A DNA stretch of 64,000 nucleotides, taken from the NCBI GenBank assembly GCA_947167455.1, contig CAMVIB010000001.1:51836-115835 (forward strand). The letters are read 5' to 3'. The notes below the pieces were generated by a model that made no database searches, was not told the DNA's origin, and saw only the letters and a list, made by a program, of their open reading frames with translations. Numbering within the stretch: position 1 is the stretch's first letter; every line of letters starts with the position of its first letter. The DNA comes from an uncultured Prevotellaceae bacterium (GTDB lineage: Bacteria > Bacteroidota > Bacteroidia > Bacteroidales > Bacteroidaceae). This document shows positions 17,448-25,598 of this stretch, piece after piece. The position numbers and the translations under genes were made by a program.

Positions 17448-18335
17448 TCATTCCTTCATAGGTTCCATGTGTATGCTGACGTGCGTCGATGGCCCGAAGC
17501 GCTCTTTCAGCCGTCGCTCGATGGTTGTGGCGCGGGCGTGGGCTTCGCCTAAGGGCGTGTCCTTGTCCATGCGGATGTGTACCTCGATGGCCATGCGCGA
17601 GCCTATGCGGCGCGTGCGCAGGTTATGCGGCTGTGCTATGCCCGGGCATGAAGCGATGATGTCGAGGATCTCCCTCTCTGTCTGCTCGGGCAGCGAGTGC
17701 TCGGTCAGCTCGTCAACGCTCTGCTTGAGCAGCTTGTAGGCCACTTCGGTCAGCATCAGACCCACGACGACCGACGCTATAGGGTCGAGCACCGTCCACC
17801 TGTGGCCCAGTAGGATGGCGCCGCCGATGCCTATGGCAGCCCCGATGGATGAGAAGGCATCGCTGCGATGGTGCCAGGCGTTGGCTATCATCGCCGGTGA
17901 GTGGAGCTCCCGGCCTCTGCGGACGGTGTAGCGGAACAGCAGCTCTTTCACCGCTATTGACAGCAAGGCCGCCCATAGCGCCAGCGTGCCAGGGGCCTCC
18001 AGCTCTGCTCCTCGCGCCCATGCCAGAATCTTGCCGACGGCAGCGACGATGATGCCGGCGGCGGCCGCCACCAGTGCCACTCCAATGATGAACGTGGCGA
18101 AGGTCTCGAACTTGCCGTGGCCGTAGTCGTGCGACGTGTCCTGCGGCTTGCTGCTGATGCGCACTAACACCAGCACGACGATGTCCGTCACGAAGTCCGA
18201 CAGTGAGTGTATGGCATCGGCCATCATCGCCGAGCTGTGCCCGATGACGGCCGCAACGAACTTGAAGATAAGCAGCACGAAGTTCCCGAGGCTGCCCGTC
18301 AGCGTCACTTTGTAGATCTTTTGTTCTCTATTCAT
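17448..18335 (-). CDS. Cation diffusion facilitator (CDF) family metal transporter
   Basis: A 295-residue inner-membrane antiporter that exports divalent metals (Zn, Fe, Co or Mn) using the proton gradient. Membrane helices fill residues 10-205. The CDF metal site is visible in helix 2 (MMADAIHSLSDFVTD). HDYGHGKFET between helices 2 and 3 is the usual cytoplasmic motif, and AWHHRSDAFSSIGA in helix 5 supplies the second HxxxD site. The C-terminal ~85 residues form the cytoplasmic ferredoxin-like domain (MAIEVHIRMD ... HVSIHMEP). The HxxxD in helix 5 suggests zinc or cadmium, but this is inference. It begins 8 bp from a promoter box. Confidence 0.92.
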   Translation of the reverse strand: MNREQKIYKVTLTGSLGNFVLLIFKFVAAVIGHSSAMMADAIHSLSDFVTDIVVLVLVRISSKPQDTSHDYGHGKFETFATFIIGVALVAAAAGIIVAAVGKILAWARGAELEAPGTLALWAALLSIAVKELLFRYTVRRGRELHSPAMIANAWHHRSDAFSSIGAAIGIGGAILLGHRWTVLDPIASVVVGLMLTEVAYKLLKQSVDELTEHSLPEQTEREILDIIASCPGIAQPHNLRTRRIGSRMAIEVHIRMDKDTPLGEAHARATTIERRLKERFGPSTHVSIHMEPMKE

Positions 18336-18342
18336 TTGTCGG

Positions 18343-18350
18343 CAAAGATA
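18343..18350 (-). promoter_or_regulatory. -7 promoter box for the CDF gene
   Basis: The minus strand reads TATCTTTG, a full -7 match, only 7 nt before the ATG at 18335. Transcription would start within a few bases of the start codon, giving a leaderless or nearly leaderless mRNA. No good -33 box at the usual distance. Confidence 0.45.
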
Positions 18351-18555
18351 CTGAAAACTTTCAAACTCCTGCGCTTTTCTTTGATATTTAGTAAAGATTA
18401 TACTACGATTTCTCTTTCTTGCGGCATTAGCGGTGGGCGTCGCCCTGTGGTTGCGCCTTCGTGACCAGCGTCGCCCGCGTCAGGAAGAACGCGCCGCGCA
18501 TGAGTGTGAAGGAGCTCACCTGGCCAATCGCTTGCGCCTTTAAAATGGCAAATCT

Positions 18556-18683
18556 TTACTTTAGCCGCATGAAATCCTGATTAAATGTGCTTGAAACATA
18601 TATTCGCTCGAACGGACTTTTTGCAAGTACTTCATTTAATTTGTCCTCAGTGCATTCTTCATCATAGTAAGGCTTTCTGCATT
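18556..18683 (-). pseudogene. Frame-shifted coding fragment downstream of the truncated kinase-like gene
   Basis: In the +1 frame relative to the preceding gene the minus strand reads KPYYDEECTEDKLNEVLAKS, then PFERIYVSSTFNQ, then a stop at 18556. The composition is protein-like, with no start codon in this frame. It is either the shifted tail of the 18662-19189 gene or the end of another lost gene. From here to the CDF gene (18336-18555) I see only a GC-rich segment (18425-18540) that resembles decayed coding DNA, with no intact frame. Confidence 0.4.
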
Positions 18684-19189
18684 GTAGAATAGATAGAAGT
18701 GCGCTCCTTGGCTACAGAGGAATCTCCGTCTTTGTAATACACCTTGGCTTCTGCGCCTTGAGCAATCATTGGACCGAAGTTTCTCTGCAGAATCTCATCT
18801 GAGTGCTCAAACCATAGACCTGCGGCTTTTGCCCATGCCTGTATCAATTTCTCTTGAGCCTCGTCTATCTGCCAATTTGCTGGGCTGCCTCCTTGGCTGC
18901 CTTCAGCATTGCCACCTGACGTAAGGCTTCTTCGCGCGTAGCGTGCGACGACGGACGCCCCAATGAGAGCCGGGCCTCCCTTGCAGAGTCCTGCATGCTC
19001 TGGTAAAGTAAATCCATTAAAATCTTTTCTTCCATATTGTATGTCGTTTGTTAAGTTATCAATCATCTGCAGCACTTCTGATGAGAAACCGTCGGCTGCA
19101 ATGGCGGCGTATAATGCATTCATATCATCCATGGGCAACTTTCTTTTGGGAACTGATAATCGGATAGTGTCTCGTTTTGTAATGGTCAT
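18662..19189 (-). CDS. Mobile-element-type protein with start of a polyvalent protein kinase-like domain (truncated)
   Basis: About 175 residues. The middle (GFTLPEHAGLCKGGPALIGA, then SVVARYA) and the end (WAKAAGLWFEHSDEILQRNF, then GPMIAQGAEAKVYYKDGDSS) resemble the N-terminal part of the 'putative polyvalent protein kinase' proteins found in Bacteroidetes conjugative elements and phages, from memory. 'AQGAEAKVYY' looks like the glycine-loop strand of the kinase fold. The protein stops right after the next helix, and coding-like sequence continues in another frame, so it is probably broken by a frameshift. The start at 19189 is chosen because a promoter box lies at 19216-19223. Function unknown. 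Confidence 0.5.
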   Translation of the reverse strand: MTITKRDTIRLSVPKRKLPMDDMNALYAAIAADGFSSEVLQMIDNLTNDIQYGRKDFNGFTLPEHAGLCKGGPALIGASVVARYARRSLTSGGNAEGSQGGSPANWQIDEAQEKLIQAWAKAAGLWFEHSDEILQRNFGPMIAQGAEAKVYYKDGDSSVAKERTSIYSTMQKALL

Positions 19190-19215
19190 ACGTCCACTTG
19201 CTCTATTTGTGGGTA

Positions 19216-19223
19216 CAAAGGTA
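19216..19223 (-). promoter_or_regulatory. -7 promoter box upstream of the kinase-like gene
   Basis: The minus strand reads TACCTTTG, a full match to TAnnTTTG, 26 bp before the Met at 19189. No clear -33 partner. Confidence 0.4.
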
Positions 19224-19381
19224 ACATTTTCTCCGAACATCTTGTGCCTTTTCCTCACTAAACAATCTTAAAAGAGATGATTTTACCGTATATATAGGCC
19301 TTAAGTCCTCTGTTCCCTGTCTTCTTGTGAAAGCGGATTGTGCTTGTTTCAGCTTATGGAACTGCAAATGTCAACCATCAG

Positions 19382-19477
19382 CTAAAACACTTCTGCTACC
19401 ACGTCCTTGCTCTCAGCCTCATCGTGCAACAGCGTTATGGCCCGTCGGTACGCCGCAAAATACGATTTTATCTTCAT
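19382..19477 (-). pseudogene. Remnant of an ECF sigma factor (region 2 only)
   Basis: The minus strand encodes YRRAITLLHDEAESKDVVAE VF then stop. The intact sigma factor at 35687-36187 has FRLAMTLLHDEAESKDVVGE at the matching place, and the DNA is nearly identical over the core (CCACGTCCTTGCTCTC, then GCCTCATCGTGCA). Both the N-terminal start and the whole region 4 half are missing. It is therefore a decayed piece of a sigma gene of the same type. The rest of the 19190-19586 gap holds the box at 19216 and the repeat at 19505; nothing else seen. Confidence 0.75.
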
Positions 19478-19504
19478 AAAAATGGGACTTAAACTAAAAA
19501 AATA

Positions 19505-19586
19505 CTCCGCCGCGTCATCACGACGCAGCGGAGCAGGTGTACCTATAGGTCTTTTGTTTACTAACTGCTTTATTGCAATCAAGTAA
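19505..19586 (-). terminator. 3'-end repeat with terminator hairpin, copy 1
   Basis: Directly after the stop of the 19587-22373 barrel gene. The hairpin CTCCGCCGCGTC-ATCAC-GACGCAGCGGAG (19505-19533) is preceded on the minus strand by about 50 bp. Nearly all of this stretch is repeated at 25513-25595 after the second barrel gene. The few differences in the stem keep pairing. Confidence 0.75.
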
Positions 19587-22373
19587 TCACTCTTTCGTCT
19601 TCGCATCGAGGTGGTAGGTGAAGCTGAGGCTGATGTAGTGGTGGCGGAAGTCGTGGCGGGTGATGGTCTGCTGGTAGGCGCTTTGGCTGATGTACTTGCC
19701 GTCCTTGGCGTTGAGGATGTCGTTCAGCTCCAGCTTGATGCGCGCCTTGTTCTTGAGGATCTTCCAGGTGGCGGAGGCGTCCCAGACGAGGAGGTTGCGG
19801 TTCATGCTCGCTATGGTGTAGCCGCTGTACATCTGTTCGGTCAGTGAGGTCTCGAAGACGAACTGACGCCAGGTGGCTTCGCCGCGCAGGCCGAAACTGT
19901 TTTGCCAGAGGGTGGTGTTCTGCTCGTCCGAGACAGAGAAGCGCAGGCGGTTGGGCGAGAGCTCGCCGAATGCGGAGAGCTTCAGCCAGCTCCAGTCGGC
20001 AGAGACGGTGAGGCGCTCGGTGAGGCGGAGCTGGCGGCGGCGGTTGAGGGCGGAAGACCCACCCCCGCCTCCGTCGAGGGGGAGGGAAGTTGCGATGACA
20101 GAGCCATCGCTTGCAGGAGGAGGGCTGCCATAGAATGGCAGCTGAGGAAACGGGACGGCTGGAGTTGAGGCTAAGATTTGTGTGAGGAGGGCGTAGCTCT
20201 GCTCGGTCGTGAGGCTCAGGTCGTTCTGCAGGCGGACGATTCCGCCCAGACCTTGGTCGTAGTTCAGGCGGAATGTCCATGCCTGCGTGCCTCGCACGTT
20301 CTCTGGGCGGCTGGTGTAGATGCCCGTTGTGGGTTGGTAGGTGAGTGCTGTGCGCGTCTCGCGGTCGCTCTGTTTGTAGTCGGCGCTGAAGCTGAGCGAG
20401 AGCTGCTGGCGAGCCAGCACGGTGTTGAAGTTCAGGCGTGCGTTGTGGGTGTGGGTGTCGCCCAGTCGTGGGTTGCCCTCGGTGATGTAGAGCGGGTCGG
20501 TCTGGTCGCGGTAGGCCAGGGTGCTGATGAGCGAGGGCTGCGTGGTGATGTGGCTGTAGTTCAGCTCCAAGCCGATGGTCTTGGCCATCTTCCATGTCAT
20601 GCGCACAGAGGGCGTGAGCAGCAGCCGGCGGCGTGTGGCCGTGGTGTCGAGCTGTCCGCGCTGGTAGTCCTGATGCTCGCGTTGCCAGTAGGCTTTGAGG
20701 CTCGGCATGATCTTCACGGGGCTGAGGTCGATGGTGGAGCTGAGGTTGAGGCCGTGGCTGAGGAGGTTGTTGTGGTCGCGATAGCTGTTGGCGGCGTCGG
20801 CCGTGCCGTCGGTCTCGAAGTGCTGACGGCTGCGGTTGCGCTTGTAGCTGAATTCGTAGGTGGTGCCCAGGAGCCACCGCTTCGCGAGCCATTGCTTGTA
20901 GTGGCCTTCGGCGCGGAGGGAGAAGGCGGTGGAGGGGGTGCGGGAGTATTGGGTGAAAGACCTGCTGGGTCCGTCGGATCTTATTTCCCTTTCCGTCCGT
21001 TGCTCGTCTTCGCTGTCGGTGTAGCTGATGTTGTAGCTGGCACCGAGTTCGGCATCGCCCTTCATGAAGTGGTACCAGGTGCCTTCGCTACTGAAGCGTG
21101 CTTCGTGGCCCTCGCCGTTGCGGCGCGTGAGCTGTCGCAGCAGGCCTTCCTGCTCGGTGTCGGTGTGGCCGTTGGAGCGTTTGCGTGAGAAGTCGGCATT
21201 GGCTTCGAAGTGGAAGGTGTTCAGCGTGTCGGGGTCCCAGATGAAATAGGTGTTGAGGTATGGGTTGAGGTTGTGGTCGCGGTTGTACGCCTCGGTGGTG
21301 GTGCGCTTCACGTCGGCTTCTTCGAGGAAGTTCTCCGTCTCGCTGCGCGTACTTCCCCATCGGTCGAAGTGCGAGAGGCCTCCGCTGACGCTGTAGTGGT
21401 TGCTCAGCTTCTGCTTGCCTTCCTCGCGGTTCCAGCTGTGCTGGTAGCCTCCGGCCGCGCTCTGTCCCTGTCCGTAGCCGTTGCCCCAGCTGCTCCATCC
21501 TCCGTTCATGGTGCGATGCTTCTGCTTGTCCACGCTGTTGGCATTGACGAAGAACATGGCGGGGTCAGTCTTCGAAAGACGGCTCATACTGAGGTCGGCT
21601 TCGTAGTGCTTGGGCGTCTGGTACTCGGCTGTGGCGTCGCCGTACCAGCGGTCGAGGAAGCCGGGCTTGATGGTGAGGTCCAGCACCATGTCCTCGCCGC
21701 CGTCGTCCTTGCCTGTGCGCTCGCTGAACTTCGACGCCTTGTTGTAGGCCTTGATGCTCTCCACGGCCTCTGCCGGCAGTTGGCTGACGATGCCGTCGCC
21801 GCCGAAGAGGCTCTCGCCGTCCATGGTGATGCGTATGGGTTTGCCGTTCCACGTCATCGTGCCGTCCTCGGCCACCTCCACGCCGGGCAGCTGGCGGATG
21901 AGCTCGTCGAGGCGCGCTCCCTCCTGCAGGTGGAAGGCTTCGGGGTTGAAGACGATGGTGTCGCCGCGCACGGTGAAGCGCCGCGCACGTCCCTTCACCT
22001 CGAGCATCTTCATCAGCGTCTCGGAAGGCTTCAGCTCGATATCGCCCACGTCCAGGGTGTCTTTCCTGTCTTCGGAGAAGCCCAGCACGGTCTTCGTCTT
22101 GGAGTAGTAGCCCAGCATCGACGCTTCCAGCATGCCGCGTCCGCGCAGGTTGAGGTGGAAGCAGCCCAGGGAGTCGGCCGTGCTGTGCATGACCATTGTT
22201 GCCGTCCGGCCGTTGTAGTCGATGGTCTGTGCCAGTTTCAGCGACGCTTCGGGCAGCGGCTCCTTTGTCTCGGCATCCACGATGCGCCCCTTGAGGATGT
22301 CGGCACGTAGGGGCAGGACTGCAAGAAGGAGGACGCAGAGCAGCGTGAATAGGGAGCGAGGGAGATGGGACAT
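19587..22373 (-). CDS. Outer-membrane beta-barrel protein A of the sigma-linked cluster
   Basis: A 928-residue exported protein. Signal peptide at residues 1-24 (SLFTLLCVLLLAVLPLRA). A carboxypeptidase-regulatory fold (GRIVDAETKEPLPEASLKLA) follows. The plug-like module reads GDTIVFNPEAFHLQEGARLD, then ELIRQLPGVEV, then WNGKPIRITMDGESLFGGDG. The rest is barrel, ending SLSFTYHLDAK. The pattern 'TPTTGIYTSRPENV' in the barrel is shared with its paralogues. A Pro/Ser/Gly-rich stretch (SPPPASDGSVIATSLPLDGG, 20041-20135) interrupts the barrel and coincides with a palindromic insertion. It follows the 22726-23922 gene by about 350 bp. No STN domain. Ligand unknown. Confidence 0.85.
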   Translation of the reverse strand: MSHLPRSLFTLLCVLLLAVLPLRADILKGRIVDAETKEPLPEASLKLAQTIDYNGRTATMVMHSTADSLGCFHLNLRGRGMLEASMLGYYSKTKTVLGFSEDRKDTLDVGDIELKPSETLMKMLEVKGRARRFTVRGDTIVFNPEAFHLQEGARLDELIRQLPGVEVAEDGTMTWNGKPIRITMDGESLFGGDGIVSQLPAEAVESIKAYNKASKFSERTGKDDGGEDMVLDLTIKPGFLDRWYGDATAEYQTPKHYEADLSMSRLSKTDPAMFFVNANSVDKQKHRTMNGGWSSWGNGYGQGQSAAGGYQHSWNREEGKQKLSNHYSVSGGLSHFDRWGSTRSETENFLEEADVKRTTTEAYNRDHNLNPYLNTYFIWDPDTLNTFHFEANADFSRKRSNGHTDTEQEGLLRQLTRRNGEGHEARFSSEGTWYHFMKGDAELGASYNISYTDSEDEQRTEREIRSDGPSRSFTQYSRTPSTAFSLRAEGHYKQWLAKRWLLGTTYEFSYKRNRSRQHFETDGTADAANSYRDHNNLLSHGLNLSSTIDLSPVKIMPSLKAYWQREHQDYQRGQLDTTATRRRLLLTPSVRMTWKMAKTIGLELNYSHITTQPSLISTLAYRDQTDPLYITEGNPRLGDTHTHNARLNFNTVLARQQLSLSFSADYKQSDRETRTALTYQPTTGIYTSRPENVRGTQAWTFRLNYDQGLGGIVRLQNDLSLTTEQSYALLTQILASTPAVPFPQLPFYGSPPPASDGSVIATSLPLDGGGGGSSALNRRRQLRLTERLTVSADWSWLKLSAFGELSPNRLRFSVSDEQNTTLWQNSFGLRGEATWRQFVFETSLTEQMYSGYTIASMNRNLLVWDASATWKILKNKARIKLELNDILNAKDGKYISQSAYQQTITRHDFRHHYISLSFTYHLDAKTKE
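20075..20112. repeat. In-frame palindromic insertion inside barrel gene A
   Basis: A GGGGGAGGG run is followed by GCGATG-N7-CATCGC (20092-20110). It translates on the minus strand as part of SVIATSLPLDGGGGGSS. It resembles the elements at 29071-29103 and 30020-30051 (G-rich run plus hairpin, 'AT(S)L.P' in protein). Confidence 0.55.
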
Positions 22374-22394
22374 GTTAGCAGATTAACAGATTAA

Positions 22395-22660
22395 CTAAAC
22401 TTTCGGATGTTTATTAAAAACAACGAATTAATCGAATTTTCGGCTGCGCATTGTCATCAATTATATTCGAATTCAACGAATTCAGCGCGAAGCCGCTTCG
22501 CGATGTTTCGAATGTCAACGTGCGGGAGGGCATTCGAAACCTGATTAGCACTTCGCTCAGTAATTTGTGAAATTCGATATAATTCAAGTAAGCCATAGGC
22601 AATGAAAAATTCGTTTAATTTGTGAAATTCGTAGTTCTAATATAACATCCGAAACTTGGA
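22395..22660. repeat. Imperfect long inverted-repeat element in the gap before barrel gene A
   Basis: The 352-bp gap 22374-22725 is AT-rich. Its outer ends are inverted (CTTTCGGATGTT near 22400 and AACATCCGAAAC near 22646), and the next ~35 bp on each side also pair loosely (CGAATTAATCGAATTTTC against GAAAAATTCGTTTAAT). The interior has repeated TTCGAAT/ATTCGAA motifs. A 62-codon frame inside is not supported. It looks like a non-coding palindromic element. Confidence 0.5.
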
Positions 22661-22725
22661 CAAATTAACGCATTAATACATTAATATAACGCATACCCTG
22701 CGGCGCTTATTGCGTGAGAACGTAA

Positions 22726-23922
22726 TCATTTGATTCTCATGAGTTGTGAGAGGGCCAGGCCGAGATAGGCCTTCTCAGAGGTCTCTTTGGCTTTGGCAAT
22801 CAGCTCGGTGACCTCGTGCTTCAGCTGCTCCAGCTCTTCTTTGGACGTCTTGTCGTTGAAGAAACCGTAGATGTTGGCCTTTCGGCAGAGGTTGTAGATG
22901 CTGATGGCGTTGAACTCGCGGTTCTGCCCGGCCATGTACTGCTGCTTCAGCTGCGAGAAGATGAGGAGGATGTTGTCGTTGCAGAGCAGGTCGTCGGCGG
23001 TGATGTCTTGTCCCTCCTGCAGGCGCAGGATGACGTCGGTCACGGGGTCGGTGTCGTGGTCGAGGGTGTCTGCCCAGGCGACAATAGAATTGCCTTTTAC
23101 AAAGGCTTTGCGTATGCGGTCGGCTTCTGCTTTGCTTTTGCGGAAGATGCTGTCCAGCCGTTCATACTCTTGTTTGCTATCCTGCCTTTTGTTGCGGAAG
23201 ATGCTGTCCATCTTCTCGATGGGATAGTCGCGGCCTTGCCATTGAAAGCGGAAGGGGCCTTTGACCGTTATTCTGTCGTGCGGGTTGACGCGCGCCCTGC
23301 CCAGGTCAAACACTGAGATGGACGTCGTGGCTGAAGGGATCTTTGCGTAGGTGACGATGTAGCGTACGTCCAGGGCTCCCTTCGCTGCCTCACGCCATTC
23401 GAGGGCGTAGGCGTAGCGGTGGGTCTTGGTGGTGTCGGCGGCATCGAGGATGTTGATGTTGAGGTAATTGTCGTAGTCCTTTCCGATGGTTTCATAACGA
23501 TTCATATCATCCCCAATCATCAGGTTGCGCTGGTTCTGCTCGCCCTGTCCGGCCGTCAGGCTGTTGATGCCGTAGCAGTTGGGGTTGTCGTGACCGTTGG
23601 CCTCCAAAGCCTTCTTCATCTCTTCGAGCAGGGCGCGTTGCCGCTTGGGCAGCGTGAAAGTGTATGTGTCGCAGCGCCATTTCAGGGGCCTGCCCTCCGT
23701 CAGCACGTCGCGTTCCTGCCCGAGGCTTTTCTGCACCTCGATCTTGGCGTCGATGACACGACTGATGTTGGAGTTCATCCAGTCCTCGATGTTCTGAGTC
23801 ATGTGCTGGGCGGCAGCGGTGGTGGCTGCGAGCAGCAAAAGAATCACAGACCCAACCCTCATCCTCCCTGAGAGGGAGGGAGTGGCTAGATTCGAAAGCA
23901 TTTTCTTTAATGATGTATTCAT
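22726..23922 (-). CDS. Secreted protein of unknown function linked to the sigma cluster
   Basis: A 398-residue protein with a signal peptide (VGSVILLLLAATTAAAQ). Translation may begin at 23922 or at an internal ATG at 23862 directly before the hydrophobic core. The segment between, residues ~12-20, is encoded by a palindrome (CCTCCCT-N3-AGGGAGG, 23863-23879). The mature part is charged and mostly helical. It contains a Lys/Glu/Arg-rich stretch (about residues 240-275, DSIFRNKRQDSKQEYERLDS) with repeated 'LDSIFRxxK' and a C-terminal Glu/Lys helix. I recognise no catalytic motif. It lies 36 bp after the regulator gene at 23959 and probably belongs to the same operon; a periplasmic role is likely. 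Confidence 0.65.
   Translation of the reverse strand: MNTSLKKMLSNLATPSLSGRMRVGSVILLLLAATTAAAQHMTQNIEDWMNSNISRVIDAKIEVQKSLGQERDVLTEGRPLKWRCDTYTFTLPKRQRALLEEMKKALEANGHDNPNCYGINSLTAGQGEQNQRNLMIGDDMNRYETIGKDYDNYLNINILDAADTTKTHRYAYALEWREAAKGALDVRYIVTYAKIPSATTSISVFDLGRARVNPHDRITVKGPFRFQWQGRDYPIEKMDSIFRNKRQDSKQEYERLDSIFRKSKAEADRIRKAFVKGNSIVAWADTLDHDTDPVTDVILRLQEGQDITADDLLCNDNILLIFSQLKQQYMAGQNREFNAISIYNLCRKANIYGFFNDKTSKEELEQLKHEVTELIAKAKETSEKAYLGLALSQLMRIK
23863..23879. repeat. CCTCCCT hairpin at the N-terminus of the 22726-23922 gene
   Basis: A 7-bp perfect stem with a 3-nt loop of the same CCTCCC class as the hairpins at 24177, 28936 and 30805. Confidence 0.55.
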
Positions 23923-23958
23923 AGTCGTATATGGCTTGATGGTTAATCTGTAAACGTG

Positions 23959-24873
23959 TTAAAATGCGATGATGGGTTGTGGCGTCTCTTCGCCGGTGAT
24001 GCCGGCTTGATAGGCGCGCACGGCTTCCTCTGCGGCTTGCTTACGATAGGCCACCTGCAGGGCTACTTCGGCCAGATAGATATCTGCCAGCGCCTGCTTG
24101 TCGGGAGGAATGGGGGAAGTGTCCTCAGGAGAGCCGGCAGACCCACCCCCGACAGGCCCACCCCTGACACCCCCGCCCCCTCCCGTGAGGGAGGGGAGGG
24201 CCCCCTCTAAATTCCCCCGAGGGGGGACTTGCGTATCCGCTTGTCTGTCCGGGGACAGGAACTCCCCTCCCTCACGGGTAGCGAAGGAAATATCGGGTTG
24301 ACTAAATGTCAAGCCGTCCTGAGCGACCGAAGCAGCGCTCGACCTCTGGTCGCTTCGATACCTCGAAGAACTCCTCTGCTGAGGACGGGTAAGGTCAGGG
24401 GTGGGTCTGCTGGGTTTGCTTGGGCTGGGTCTTTCGGTGGTGGGTCTGCTGGGTCTGTTGCCATGAGAGACAGCCTTTACTTCTTCTATACTTGGGAGCA
24501 TAGCGAGGGCTTTCCCTTCTTCCTCATGTGAGGTGAAGTTTTCGGCTTGCTGGGAGGACTCGAGCGTAGCGAGGCTCTCCCCCTCACGGGGGAGCGAGGA
24601 GAGGGTCTTCTCTCCATCATGGGGGAGCTGGTAGAGGGCCTTCATCAGCGTGAAGCCGACGAGGAGTGCTGCAGCTATGGACCAGGGAAGTAAGCGCAGC
24701 AGGCTACGGCGGCGCGTGGCAGGCAGCTGCTTGCTCCGCAGGATTCGTTGCATGACGAGGCCCTCGAGGTCTGCCGGCACGGGGTTCTCTGCCGTGCACC
24801 GCTCGGCGCGCTGCCTGAGGGCTTGGCGCAGGGCGTTGTCTTTAGGTATGTGGTCATTCTGCTTCATGTTCAA
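23959..24873 (-). CDS. Putative membrane anti-sigma factor with low-complexity periplasmic region
   Basis: A 304-residue protein whose start overlaps the end of the sigma gene by 20 bp, a typical sigma/anti-sigma arrangement. Residues 1-57 are charged and cytoplasmic. One membrane helix follows at about 60-82 (LLPWSIAAALLVGFTLMKAL). Residues ~85-240 are low complexity, rich in Pro, Ser, Arg and Gly (RPSRPTTERPSPSKPSRPTP; LPSLTGGGGGVRGGPVGGGS). They are encoded by several short palindromes at 24177-24227 and 24577-24594. The last 60 residues return to an ordered helix (DKQALADIYLAEVALQVAYR). No zinc-binding anti-sigma motif is present. The anti-sigma role is inferred from position and topology. 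Confidence 0.6.
   Translation of the reverse strand: MNMKQNDHIPKDNALRQALRQRAERCTAENPVPADLEGLVMQRILRSKQLPATRRRSLLRLLPWSIAAALLVGFTLMKALYQLPHDGEKTLSSLPREGESLATLESSQQAENFTSHEEEGKALAMLPSIEEVKAVSHGNRPSRPTTERPSPSKPSRPTPDLTRPQQRSSSRYRSDQRSSAASVAQDGLTFSQPDISFATREGGEFLSPDRQADTQVPPRGNLEGALPSLTGGGGGVRGGPVGGGSAGSPEDTSPIPPDKQALADIYLAEVALQVAYRKQAAEEAVRAYQAGITGEETPQPIIAF
24177..24227. repeat. Two GC-rich hairpins inside the putative anti-sigma gene
   Basis: CCCCTCCC-GTGA-GGGAGGGG (24177-24196) and TTCCCCC-GA-GGGGGGA (about 24212-24227). Both are read through in frame. Confidence 0.65.
24577..24594. repeat. CTCCCCC hairpin inside the putative anti-sigma gene
   Basis: CTCCCCC-TCAC-GGGGGAG, 7-bp perfect stem, coding for the SSLPREGE segment just past the membrane helix. 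Confidence 0.65.
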
Positions 24874-25414
24874 AACGTTTTATGAGTTGGGCGAGGTGTT
24901 GGCGTATGCGGTAGAGGCGCGAGGAGAGGGCGTTGGCGTTTGTGTCGAGGATGTAGGCGATGTCTGTAAGCTGGTGTTGCTCTGCATAGTAGAGGTGCAA
25001 CAACAGTTGGTCATCGGGTGGCAGCAGGTCGGTAGCGCGCTGGAGTATGGCGATGCGGGCATCCGTGGCTTCACGCAGGAGGTCGTCGGCCTCGCTGTCC
25101 GTCAGACTTTGCACGGCTCCTTGCTGTTCCTCTATGAACAGCGGTCGTCGGCGCGTCAGGTGCTTGATGGCGGTGTGGCGTGCTATGCGCCAAAGCCAGG
25201 TGCTGAAGCTGGCGCGGCGGGCATCGTACTGAGACAGATGCTCAAAGGCAGCCACGAAACTTTGCTGCACCACTTCATCCACGTCGTCGTGTTGGGCAAC
25301 GAAGCAGGCTACGAAGCTTGTCAACGGAGCACCGTAGCGCCTGACCAACGTGCCGAACGCTTCTGTGCGTCCGCCGAGGATGTCCTGTATGAGTTGTTGT
25401 TCGTCTGTTGCCAT
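24854..25414 (-). CDS. ECF-type RNA polymerase sigma factor
   Basis: A 186-residue sigma-70 family protein. Region 2 is at about residues 20-85 (DEVVQQSFVAAFEHLSQYDA, then FSTWLWRIARHTAIKHLTRR). Region 4 is at 120-180 (DLLPPDDQLLLHLYYAEQHQ, then LTDIAYILDTNANALSSRLY RIRQHL). It directs polymerase to a small regulon, most likely including the neighbouring barrel-protein genes. Its 3' end overlaps the putative anti-sigma gene. It differs from the second sigma factor at 35687 (which is the type left as a fragment at 19382), so the cluster holds two distinct ECF sigmas. Confidence 0.88.
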   Translation of the reverse strand: MATDEQQLIQDILGGRTEAFGTLVRRYGAPLTSFVACFVAQHDDVDEVVQQSFVAAFEHLSQYDARRASFSTWLWRIARHTAIKHLTRRRPLFIEEQQGAVQSLTDSEADDLLREATDARIAILQRATDLLPPDDQLLLHLYYAEQHQLTDIAYILDTNANALSSRLYRIRQHLAQLIKRFEHEAE

Positions 25415-25512
25415 TCGTCTGCGCCGTTGCTTATGTGTGGCTGCTATACTATATAGCGTTGTGGAAGATAAATATCACGCATCTTACACTGTCTTTAACG
25501 TTTATTAATAAA

Positions 25513-25595
25513 GCCTCGCCGCGTCATCACGACGCAGCGGGGCAGGTGTACCTATAGGTCTTTTGTTTACTAACTGCTTTATTGAAATCAAGTGA
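25513..25595 (-). terminator. 3'-end repeat with terminator hairpin, copy 2
   Basis: Follows the stop of the 25599-28415 barrel gene. The hairpin GCCTCGCCGCGTC-ATCAC-GACGCAGCGGGGC (25513-25543) and the sequence up to the stop codon match copy 1 at 19505-19586 with only a few changes, even though the coding ends of the two genes differ. Confidence 0.75.
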
Positions 25596-25598
25596 TCT

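Noticed and set aside
22414..22602. A 62-codon gene in the gap before barrel A
   Set aside because: It runs through an AT-rich inverted repeat and has no recognisable features.
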